A DNA stretch of 64,000 bases from Larus michahellis (taxonomy: Eukaryota; Chordata; Aves; Charadriiformes; Laridae), in assembly GCF_964199755.1 (NCBI RefSeq), contig NC_133913.1, positions 5,434,201 to 5,498,200 on the forward strand, written 5' to 3'. The notes beneath the pieces were generated by a model. That model worked only from the letters and a program-made list of their open reading frames with translations, ran no database searches and was not told the DNA's origin. Position 1 is the stretch's first letter. Each line of letters begins with the position of its first letter. Below, piece by piece: positions 1 through 12,000 of this stretch. Both the position numbers and the translations under genes were made by a program.

Positions 1-3000
1 GTCCCCCGCCGCCAGGTCCTGCCTGCCAGCAGCGTGGCGCTGTGCCAGGACGGCACGCCATGCCCCGCCGTGGCCAGCTGCCCGCTGCCAGAGGTGAGCC
101 TCCCCCTCCTCGCCGTGCCTCAGTTTCCCCCCTTTGGCTGCCATTTTGCAGCCCCCCCCCCCCCCGCAGCCCTCCCACCTCCCCTCCTCCCCCCCCCCCC
201 CCCAACTTCTCTCCCCACAGGGGGTCCTCTGTGCCAGCGGCCACCACTGCTGTCCCCGAGGGTCCCGCTGCAGCGCTGACGGGGAATCCTGCATCGCAGC
301 CCCAGGTATGGGGGGGGACACGACATGGGGGGGTCCCCTCACCCTCATGGCTGGGGCCGGGGGGGGGGACACATGAGGGTCCCTCACCCCGTCCCCGCTC
401 TCCGCAGCCCCCCGCGCTGTCCCCTGTCCCGACGGACAGTCCGAGTGTCCCGATGATGCCACCTGCTGCGTGACGGCCACCGGCGCCTGGGGGTGCTGCC
501 CCATGCCCCAGGTATGGAGTGGCGGGGGGGGGGACACACATGGTTGCGGGGGGGACATCACACGGCCACCACTGTGACGAGCGTGTCCGGCGCCCGCAGG
601 CCTCGTGCTGCGCCGACAAGGTGCACTGCTGTCCCCACGCCACCCTCTGCGACCTGGCCCACGGGCGCTGCCTGTCACCCGCCGGTGACATCCCCTTGGC
701 CACCAAATTCCCCGCCTGGAAGCGCCAGCCCCCGGCATCAGGTAAGGGGCGTCCTCCTGGCTGTCCCCACGGAGGGGACGCGGAGGTCGGGGGGGCAGGG
801 TGACACTGTGTGTGTGTGTGTTTGTGGCCCCCCCCCCGCCCCGCAGTGGCCCTGCGCCAGGTGCTGTGCCCCGATGGCCGCTCGGCGTGTCCCGACGGCG
901 CGACCTGCTGCCAGCTGTCCTCAACGCAGTACGGCTGCTGTCCCCTGCAGAACGTGAGTGCTGGTCCCCTGCCGCGGGCACCCACCCGGTGCCGGGCACC
1001 CTCTATCGAGGCCACCACCGTGTCCTGGCCACCCCGTGCCAGCTGTCCCATAGCCGTCACCCTGGACTGGCAGCCTGTGCTGAGCACCCCGTGCCGGCCG
1101 CCCGTGCGAGCACCCTGTCCCGAGCACCCCGTGCTGGGTACGCCCTGTCCCTGTCACCCTGTCCCGAGGACCCCCCTGCCAGGCACCCCGCACCCTGTAT
1201 CGGGCACTGTGTCCCGAGCACCCCGTGCCAGGCACCCCACACTGAGCACCCCGTGCCAGGCACCCCACACTGAGCACCCCATGCCAGGCACCCCGCAACG
1301 GGCACCCTGTCCCAAGCACCCCGTGCCAGGCACCCCATGCCGAGCACCCCATGCCAGGCGCCCCGTGCTATGCAGCCCATGCCAGGCACCCTGGATTAGG
1401 CACCCCATACCGAGCACCCTGCACTGGCACCCCACACCAGGCACCCTGTGCCATGCACCCCATGCCATGTGCCCCATAACCAAGCACCCCGTGCCAGGCA
1501 CCCTGTCCCAAGCACCCCGTGCCATGCGCCCCATACCAAGCATCCTGGATTAGGCACCCCATGCCAGGCACCCTGTGCCATGCACCCCATGCCATGTGCC
1601 CCATAACCAAGCACCCAGTGCCAGGCACCCTGTCCCAAGCACCCCGTGCCATGCGCCCCATACCAAGCACCCTGGATTAGGCACCCCGTGCCAGGCACCC
1701 CACGGCAGGTGCCCTGTGCCATGCACCCCATACTGGGCACCCTGTCCCAAGCACCCCATGCCCCACACTGGGCACCCTGGCTTAGGCACCCTGTGCCATG
1801 CACCCCATGCCATGTGCCCCATAACCAAGCACCCAGTGCCAGGCACCCTGTCCCAAGCACCCCGTGCCATGCGCCCCACACCAAGCACCCTGGATTAGGC
1901 ACCCCATGCCAGGCACCCTGTGCCATGCACCCCATGCCATGTGCCCCATAACGAAGCACCCTGTCCCAAGCACCCCGTGCTATGCGCCCCATACCAAGCA
2001 CCCTGGATTAGGCACCCCATGCCAGGCACCCCACGCCGAGCACCCCACGCCAGGCGCCCTGTGCCATGCACCCCATACTGGGCACCCTGTCCCAAACCCC
2101 CCATGCCACGCACCCAACGCCGAGCACCCCACGCCAGGTGCCCCTGTATCCCCACCTACCCCACACCGAGCCCCCCGCTGTCCTTGTCACCGCCGTCCCC
2201 GGTGGCGGGGGCTGTCCCCGCAGGCGGTGTGCTGCGGCGACAGGCGGCACTGCTGCCCGCAGGGGACGACCTGCGACCTGGAGCGCTCCACCTGCACCTC
2301 GGCACGGCCCCTGCCAGCCCTGCCCAAAGGTGAGCACCCCCCCCACCCCCAGGGGTGGCGGGGGGGTGGGGGCGGCCACCCCCTGTCCCAGCGTGGGGGG
2401 ACACACAGGCCAGCTCTGCCTGTCCCCTTGTCCCCAGCCAGCGACGTGCGGTGTGACGAGGAGACGAGCTGTCCCGACGGGAACACGTGCTGCCGGCTGA
2501 GCTCGGGGGCCTGGGGGTGCTGCCCCCTGGAGCAGGTTTGGGGGGGCCCTGCCCACGGGGACAGGGGGTCCCGTATGGGGACGGGGACGTGCTGGGGTCC
2601 CCAGTGGGGTAAGGGGGTCAGGGCGGTGCACGCGGGGGCTGAGAGCTGGGGGGGGCCCGGGGTGTCCTTGTTGGGGGGGACATGGCTCGAGGCACCCCAA
2701 GTAGCTGAGGCAAAGGGGCTTGGGGACGTGGGGACATTCAGCCGGGCACCGCCACCACCTGTCCGCAGGCCAGACCCATCCCCACAGGAGGGGCAGACGT
2801 CCCCTGTGCCCTGGGTGGCATGAGGGCCATTGTCCCCTGTCCCCCAGGAGGGCTGTGACCAGCCCAGGGCTCCCCCCACCTTGGTGTCCCATGGGACTGG
2901 GGGGGTGACAGCGGTCCCCTTTGCTGTGTCCCCTGTTCAGAGCCCTCTGCTGACTGGGACCAGTTTGGGGCTCCAGTGGCGGGAGGTGGTGAAGGGACAC

Positions 3001-6000
3001 GAGGCCACCGGGTTGCTCGAGGACCTTCACGTGTCCCGCTGTGGGGGTCACAAGGGTGGTGGAGGGGGGTTATCCCCGTGCAGCCCCCCCAAAGGAGGGA
3101 TGGAGCCAGGCTGGGAGGGGGCACAGGGTCAAGGGAGGGCAGGAGGGTCCCGCTTTGTCCCCTGGGTGTCCCCACGCGTGGAGCCGGGGGTCCCGGGGGG
3201 TGACTTGCTCTGATCCTCCCCCCCCTCCTTGTCGCCCCCCCAGGCCGTCTGCTGCCCCGACCACGTGCACTGCTGTCCCCAGGGCTACACCTGCGACCCG
3301 GCGGGGGGCAGCTGCCTGCAGGAGGGGGGGGGCCGCCGGCCCTGGCTGCAGAAGAGCCCGGCGCTGGCCCGGGGAGGGGCCGTGGTGGCCCGTGGGGGGG
3401 ACGTGCGGTGTGACGAGGAGACGAGCTGTCCCGACGGGAACACGTGCTGCCAGCTGAGCTCGGGGGCCTGGGGGTGCTGCCCCCTGGAGCAGGTTTGGGG
3501 GGGCCCTGCCCACGGGGACAGGGGGTCCCGTACGGGGACAGGGACGTGCTGGGGTCCCCAGGGGGGTGGGGGGGTCAGGGCGGTGCACGCAGGGGCCGAG
3601 AGCTGGGGGGGGCCGGGGTGTCCTTGTTGGGGGGGACATGGCTCGAGGGACCCTGAGCAGCTGGAGGCCGGGACTTGGGGACGTGGGGACGTTCAGCCGG
3701 GCACCGCCACCACCTGTCCCCAGACCCAAGTCTGCTTGATGTGGCAGATGTCCCCTGGGTGGGATGAGGACATGGGACATGGGACATGCTGGGGTCCCCA
3801 GGGGGGTGGGGGGCCAGGATGGTGCACCCAGGGGAGCGGAGGGCCCTGGGCTGGGCTGAGACCTGGGGGGTCACGCGACGTGGGGACCTTGAGCAGCTGG
3901 AACCCGGGGCTTGGGGACATGGGGACATTCCGCCGGGCACTGCCACCTCCTGTCCCCAGGCCAGACCCATCCCCACAGGACGGGGCAGATGTGCCCTGTG
4001 CCCTGGGTGGGATGAGGGCCAGTGTCCCCTGTGCCCCGGGAGGGACAATGCCAGACGTCCCCTTGCTCCGTGAAGGGTGAGGAAGGTCTCCTGTCCCCCT
4101 TGGTGGCATGAGGGCCATTGTCCCCTGTGCCCCAGGAGGGACAATGCCAGACGTCCCCTTGCTCCTCGAAGGGTGAGGAAGGTCTCCTGTCCCCCTGGGT
4201 GGCATGAGGGCAGATGTCCCCCGTGCCCCAGGAGGGACAATGCCAGACGTCCCCTTGCTCCTCGAAGGGTGAGGAAGGTCTCCTGTCCCCCTGGGTGGCA
4301 TGAGGGCCATTGTCCCCTGTCCCCCAGGAGGGCTGTGACCAGCCCAGGGCTCCCCCCACCTTGGTGTCCCATGGGACTGGGGGGGTGACAGCGGTCCCCT
4401 TTGCTGTGTCCCCTGTTCAGAGCCCTCTGCTGACTGGGACCAGTTTGGGGCTCCAGTGGCGGGAGGTGGTGAAGGGACACGAGGCCACCGGGTTGCTCGA
4501 GGACCTTCACGTGTCCCGCTGTGGGGGTCACAAGGGTGGTGGAGGGGGGTTATCCCCATGCAGACCCCCAAAGGAGGGATGGAGCCAGGCTGGGAGGGGG
4601 CACAGGGGACGAGGGAGGGCAGGAGGGTCCCGCTTTGTCCCCTGGGTGTCCCCACGCGTGGAGCTGGGGGTCCCGGGGGGTGACTTGCTCTGATCCTCCC
4701 CCCCTTCCTTGTCGCCCCCCCAGGCCGTCTGCTGCCCCGACCACGTGCACTGCTGTCCCCAGGGCTACACCTGCGACCCGGCGGGGGGCAGCTGCCTGCA
4801 GGAGGGGGGGGGCCGCCGGCCCTGGCTGCAGAAGAGCCCGGCGCTGGCCCGGGGAGGGGCCGTGGTGGCCCGTGGGGGGGACGTGCGGTGTGACGAGGAG
4901 ACGAGCTGTCCCGACGGGAACACGTGCTGCCAGCTGAGCTTGGGGACATGGGGGTGCTGCCCCCTGGAGCAGGTTTGGGGGGGCCCTGCCCACGGGGACA
5001 GGGGGTCCCATACGGGGACAGGGACGTGCTGGGGTCCCCAGGGGGGTGGGGGGTCAGGGCGGTGCACGCAGGGGCCGAGAGCTGGGGGGGGCCCGGGGTG
5101 TCCTTGTTGGGGGGGACATGGCTCGAGGGACCCTGAGCAGCTGGAGGCCGGGACCTGGGGACGTGGGGACGTTCAGCCGGGCACTGCCACCACCTGTCCC
5201 CAGACCCAAGTCTGCTCGATGTGGCAGACGTCCCCTGGGTGGGATGAGGACATGGGACATGGGACATGCTGGGGTCCCCAGGGGGGTGGGGGGCGAGGAT
5301 GGTGCACCCAGGGGAGCGGAGGGCCCTGGGCTGGGCTGAGACGTGGGGGTCACCCGACGTGGGGACCTTGAGCAGCTGGAACCCGGGGCGTGGGGACATG
5401 GGGACATTCCGCCGGGCACTGCCACCTCCTGTCCCCAGGCCAGACCCATCCCCACAGGACGGGGCAGATGTGCCCTGTGCCCTGGGTGGGATGAGGGCCA
5501 GTGTCCCCTGTGCCCCAGGAGGGACAATGCCAGACGTCCCCTTGCTCCTCAAAGGGTGAGGAAGGTCTCCTGTCCCCCTGGGTGGCATGAGGGCAGATGT
5601 CCCCCGTGCCCCAGGAGGGACAATGCCAGACGTCCCCTTGCTCCTCGAAGGGTGAGGAAGGTCTCCTGTCCCCCGGGTGGCATGAGGGCCATTGTCCCCT
5701 GTCCCCCAGGAGGGCTGTGACCAGCCCAGGGCTCCCCCCACCTTGGTGTCCCATGGGACTGGGGGGGTGACAGCGGTCCCCTTTGCTGTGTCCCCTGTTC
5801 AGAGCCCTCTGCTGACTGGGACCAGTTTGGGGCTCCAGTGGCAGGAGGTGGTGAAGGGACACGAGGCCACCGGGTTGCTCGAGGACCTTCACGTGTCCCG
5901 CTGTGGGGGTCACAAGGGTGGTGGAGGGGGGTTATCCCCGTGCAGCCCCCCCAAAGGAGGGATGGAGCCAGGCTGGGAGGGGGCACAGGGTCAAGGGAGG

Positions 6001-9000
6001 GCAGGAGGGTCCCGCTTTGTCCCCTGGGTGTCCCCACGCGTGGAGCCGGGGGTCCCGGGGGGTGACTTGCTCTGATCCTCCCCCCCCTCCTTGTCGCCCC
6101 CCCAGGCCGTCTGCTGCCCCGACCACGTGCACTGCTGTCCCCAGGGCTACACCTGCGACCCGGCGGGGGGCAGCTGCCTGCAGGAGGGGGGGGGCCGCCG
6201 GCCCTGGCTGCAGAAGAGCCCGGCGCTGGCCCGGGGAGGGGCCGTGGTGGCCCGTGGGGGGGACGTGCGGTGTGACGAGGAGACGAGCTGTCCCGACGGG
6301 AACACGTGCTGCCAGCTGAGCTCGGGGGCCTGGGGGTGCTGCCCCCTGGAGCAGGTTTGGGGGGGCCCTGCCCACGGGGACAGGGGGTCCCGTACGGGGA
6401 CAGGGACGTGCTGGGGTCCCCAGGGGGGTGGGGGGGTCAGGGCGGTGCACGCAGGGGCCGAGAGCTGGGGGGGGCCGGGGTGTCCTTGTTGGGGGGGACA
6501 TGGCTCGAGGGACCCTGAGCAGCTGGAGGCCGGGACTTGGGGACGTGGGGACGTTCAGCCGGGCACCACCACCACCTGTCCCCAGACCCAAGTCTGCTTG
6601 ATGTGGCAGATGTCCCCTGGGTGGGATGAGGACATGGGACATGGGACATGCTGGGGTCCCCAGGGGGGTGGGGGGCCAGGATGGTGCACCCAGGGGAGCG
6701 GAGGGCCCTGGGCTGGGCTGAGACCTGGGGGGTCACGCGACGTGGGGACCTTGAGCAGCTGGAACCCGGGGCTTGGGGACATGGGGACATTCCGCCGGGC
6801 ACTGCCACCTCCTGTCCCCAGGCCAGACCCATCCCCACAGGACGGGGCAGATGTGCCCTGTGCCCTGGGTGGGATGAGGGCCAGTGTCCCCTGTGCCCCG
6901 GGAGGGACAATGCCAGACGTCCCCTTGCTCCGTGAAGGGTGAGGAAGGTCTCCTGTCCCCCTTGGTGGCATGAGGGCCATTGTCCCCTGTGCCCCAGGAG
7001 GGACAATGCCAGACGTCCCCTTGCTCCTCGAAGGGTGAGGAAGGTCTCCTGTCCCCCTGGGTGGCATGAGGGCAGATGTCCCCCGTGCCCCAGGAGGGAC
7101 AATGCCAGACGTCCCCTTGCTCCTCGAAGGGTGAGGAAGGTCTCCTGTCCCCCTGGGTGGCATGAGGGCCATTGTCCCCTGTCCCCCAGGAGGGCTGTGA
7201 CCAGCCCAGGGCTCCCCCCACCTTGGTGTCCCATGGGACTGGGGGGGTGACAGCGGTCCCCTTTGCTGTGTCCCCTGTTCAGAGCCCTCTGCTGACTGGG
7301 ACCAGTTTGGGGCTCCAGTGGCGGGAGGTGGTGAAGGGACACGAGGCCACCGGGTTGCTCGAGGACCTTCACGTGTCCCGCTGTGGGGGTCACAAGGGTG
7401 GTGGAGGGGGGTTATCCCCATGCAGACCCCCAAAGGAGGGATGGAGCCAGGCTGGGAGGGGGCACAGGGGACGAGGGAGGGCAGGAGGGTCCCGCTTTGT
7501 CCCCTGGGTGTCCCCACGCGTGGAGCTGGGGGTCCCGGGGGGTGACTTGCTCTGATCCTCCCCCCCTTCCTTGTCGCCCCCCCAGGCCGTCTGCTGCCCC
7601 GACCACGTGCACTGCTGTCCCCAGGGCTACACCTGCGACCCGGCGGGGGGCAGCTGCCTGCAGGAGGGGGGGGGCCGCCGGCCCTGGCTGCAGAAGAGCC
7701 CGGCGCTGGCCCGGGGAGGGGCCGTGGTGGCCCGTGGGGGGGACGTGCGGTGTGACGAGGAGACGAGCTGTCCCGACGGGAACACGTGCTGCCAGCTGAG
7801 CTTGGGGACATGGGGGTGCTGCCCCCTGGAGCAGGTTTGGGGGGGCCCTGCCCACGGGGACAGGGGGTCCCATACGGGGACAGGGACGTGCTGGGGTCCC
7901 CAGGGGGGTGGGGGGTCAGGGCGGTGCACGCAGGGGCCGAGAGCTGGGGGGGGCCCGGGGTGTCCTTGTTGGGGGGGACATGGCTCGAGGGACCCTGAGC
8001 AGCTGGAGGCCGGGACCTGGGGACGTGGGGACGTTCAGCCGGGCACTGCCACCACCTGTCCCCAGACCCAAGTCTGCTCGATGTGGCAGACGTCCCCTGG
8101 GTGGGATGAGGACATGGGACATGGGACATGCTGGGGTCCCCAGGGGGGTGGGGGGCGAGGATGGTGCACCCAGGGGAGCGGAGGGCCCTGGGCTGGGCTG
8201 AGACGTGGGGGTCACCCGACGTGGGGACCTTGAGCAGCTGGAACCCGGGGCGTGGGGACATGGGGACATTCCGCCGGGCACTGCCACCTCCTGTCCCCAG
8301 GCCAGACCCATCCCCACAGGACGGGGCAGATGTGCCCTGTGCCCTGGGTGGGATGAGGGCCAGTGTCCCCTGTGCCCCAGGAGGGACAATGCCAGACGTC
8401 CCCTTGCTCCTCAAAGGGTGAGGAAGGTCTCCTGTCCCCCTGGGTGGCATGAGGGCAGATGTCCCCCGTGCCCCAGGAGGGACAATGCCAGACGTCCCCT
8501 TGCTCCTCGAAGGGTGAGGAAGGTCTCCTGTCCCCCGGGTGGCATGAGGGCCATTGTCCCCTGTCCCCCAGGAGGGCTGTGACCAGCCCAGGGCTCCCCC
8601 CACCTTGGTGTCCCATGGGACTGGGGGGGTGACAGCGGTCCCCTTTGCTGTGTCCCCTGTTCAGAGCCCTCTGCTGACTGGGACCAGTTTGGGGCTCCAG
8701 TGGCAGGAGGTGGTGAAGGGACACGAGGCCACCGGGTTGCTCGAGGACCTTCACGTGTCCCGCTGTGGGGGTCACAAGGGTGGTGGAGGGGGGTTATCCC
8801 CGTGCAGCCCCCCCAAAGGAGGGATGGAGCCAGGCTGGGAGGGGGCACAGGGTCAAGGGAGGGCAGGAGGGTCCCGCTTTGTCCCCTGGGTGTCCCCACG
8901 CGTGGAGCCGGGGGTCCCGGGGGGTGACTTGCTCTGATCCTCCCCCCCCTCCTTGTCGCCCCCCCAGGCCGTCTGCTGCCCCGACCACGTGCACTGCTGT

Positions 9001-12000
9001 CCCCAGGGCTACACCTGCGACCCGGCGGGGGGCAGCTGCCTGCAGGAGGGGGGGGGCCGCCGGCCCTGGCTGCAGAAGAGCCCGGCGCTGGCCCGGGGAG
9101 GGGCCGTGGTGGCCCGTGGGGGGGACGTGCGGTGTGACGAGGAGACGAGCTGTCCCGACGGGAACACGTGCTGCCAGCTGAGCTCGGGGGCCTGGGGGTG
9201 CTGCCCCCTGGAGCAGGTTTGGGGGGGCCCTGCCCACGGGGACAGGGGGTCCCGTACGGGGACAGGGACGTGCTGGGGTCCCCAGGGGGGTGGGGGGGTC
9301 AGGGCGGTGCACGCAGGGGCCGAGAGCTGGGGGGGGCCGGGGTGTCCTTGTTGGGGGGGACATGGCTCGAGGGACCCTGAGCAGCTGGAGGCCGGGACTT
9401 GGGGACGTGGGGACGTTCAGCCGGGCACCACCACCACCTGTCCCCAGACCCAAGTCTGCTTGATGTGGCAGATGTCCCCTGGGTGGGATGAGGACATGGG
9501 ACATGGGACATGCTGGGGTCCCCAGGGGGGTGGGGGGCCAGGATGGTGCACCCAGGGGAGCGGAGGGCCCTGGGCTGGGCTGAGACCTGGGGGGTCACGC
9601 GACGTGGGGACCTTGAGCAGCTGGAACCCGGGGCTTGGGGACATGGGGACATTCCGCCGGGCACTGCCACCTCCTGTCCCCAGGCCAGACCCATCCCCAC
9701 AGGACGGGGCAGATGTGCCCTGTGCCCTGGGTGGGGTGAGGGCCAGTGTCCCCTGTGCCCCGGGAGGGACAATGCCAGACGTCCCCTTGCTCCGTGAAGG
9801 GTGAGGAAGGTCTCCTGTCCCCCTTGGTGGCATGAGGGCCATTGTCCCCTGTGCCCCAGGAGGGACAATGCCAGACGTCCCCTTGCTCCTCGAAGGGTGA
9901 GGAAGGTCTCCTGTCCCCCTGGGTGGCATGAGGGCAGATGTCCCCCGTGCCCCAGGAGGGACAATGCCAGACGTCCCCTTGCTCCTCGAAGGGTGAGGAA
10001 GGTCTCCTGTCCCCCTGGGTGGCATGAGGGCCATTGTCCCCTGTCCCCCAGGAGGGCTGTGACCAGCCCAGGGCTCCCCCCACCTTGGTGTCCCATGGGA
10101 CTGGGGGGGTGACAGCGGTCCCCTTTGCTGTGTCCCCTGTTCAGAGCCCTCTGCTGACTGGGACCAGTTTGGGGCTCCAGTGGCAGGAGGTGGTGAAGGG
10201 ACACGAGGCCACCGGGTTGCTCGAGGACCTTCACGTGTCCTGCTGTGGGGGGTCACAAGGGTGGTGGAGGGGGGTTATCCCCATGCAGCCCCCCCAAAGG
10301 AGGGATGGAGGCAGGCTGGGAGGGGGCACAGGGGACAAGGGAGGGCAGGAGGGTCCCGCTTTGTCCCCTGGGTGTCCCCACGCGTGGAGCCGGGGGTCCC
10401 GGGGGGTGACTTGCTCTGATCCTCCCCCCCCTCCTTGTCACCCCCCCAGGCCGTCTGCTGCCCCGACCACGTGCACTGCTGTCCCCAGGGCTACACCTGC
10501 GACCCGGCGGGGGGCAGCTGCCTGCAGGAGGGGGGGGGCCGCCGGCCCTGGCTGCAGAAGAGCCCGGCGCTGGCCCGGGGAGGGGCCGTGGTGGCCCGTG
10601 GGGGGGACGTGCGGTGTGACGAGGAGACGAGCTGTCCCGACGGGAACACGTGCTGCCAGCTGAGCTCGGGGGCCTGGGGGTGCTGCCCCCTGGAGCAGGT
10701 TTGGGGGGGCCCTGCCCACGGGGACAGGGGGTCCCGTACGGGGACAGGGACGTGCTGGGGTCCCCAGGGGGGTGGGGGGGTCAGGGCGGTGCACGCAGGG
10801 GCCGAGAGCTGGGGGGGGCCGGGGTGTCCTTGTTGGGGGGGACATGGCTCAAGGGAGCCTGAGCAGCTGGAGGCCGCGACCTGGGGACGTGGGGACGTTC
10901 AGCCGGGCACCGCCACCACCTGTCCCCAGACCCAACTCTGCTCGATGTGGCAGATGTCCTCTGGGTGGGATGAGGACATGGGACATGGGACATGCTGGGG
11001 TCCCCAGGGGGGTGGGGGGCCAGGATGGTGCACCCAGGGGAACAGAGGGCCCTGGGCTGGGCTGAGACGTGGGGGTCACCCGACGTGGGGACCTTGAGCA
11101 GCTGGAACCCGGGGCGTGGGGACATGGGGACATTCCGCCGGGCACTGCCACCTCCTGTCCCCAGGCCAGACCCATCCCCACAGGACGGGGCAGATGTGCC
11201 CTGTGCCCTGGGTGGGATGAGGGCCAGTGTCCCCTGTGCCCCGGGAGGGACAATGCCAGACGTCCCCTTGCTCCTCGAAGGGTGGTGGAAGGTCTCCTGT
11301 CCCCCTGGGTGGGATGAGGGCCATTGTCCCCTGTGCCCCAGGAGGGCTGTGACCAGCCCAGGGCTCCCCCCACCTTGGTGTCCCATGGGACTGGGGGGGT
11401 GACAGCGGTCCCCTTTGCTGTGTCCCCTGTTCAGAGCCCTCTGCTGACTGGGACCAGTTTGGGGCTCCAGTGGCGGGAGGTGGTGAAGGGACACGAGGCC
11501 ACCGGGTTGCTCGAGGACCTTCATGTGTCCCACTGTGGGGGTCACAAGGGTGGTGGAGGGGGGTTATCCCCGTGCAGCCCCCCCAAAGGAGGGATGGAGC
11601 CAGGCTGGGAGGGGGCACAGGGTCAAGGGAGGGCAGGAGGGTCCCGCTTTGTCCCCTGGGTGTCCCCACGCGTGGAGCCGGGGGTCCCGGGGGGTGACTT
11701 GCTCTGATCCTCCCCCCCCTCCTTGTCGCCCCCCCAGGCCGTCTGCTGCCCCGACCACGTGCACTGCTGTCCCCAGGGCTACACCTGCGACCCGGCGGGG
11801 GGCAGCTGCCTGCAGGAGGGGGGGGGCCGCCGGCCCTGGCTGCAGAAGAGCCCGGCGCTGGCCCGGGGAGGGGCCGTGGTGGCCCGTGGGGGGGACGTGC
11901 GGTGTGACGAGGAGACGAGCTGTCCCGACGGGAACACGTGCTGCCAGCTGAGCTTGGGGACATGGGGGTGCTGCCCCCTGGAGCAGGTTTGGGGGGGGGT

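Noticed and set aside
3693-5741. 682-codon minus-strand open frame, repeated at 6555-8603
   Set aside because: It runs antisense through GRN introns and exons of the duplicated array. It lacks cysteine or domain structure and exists because GC-rich DNA has few stops.
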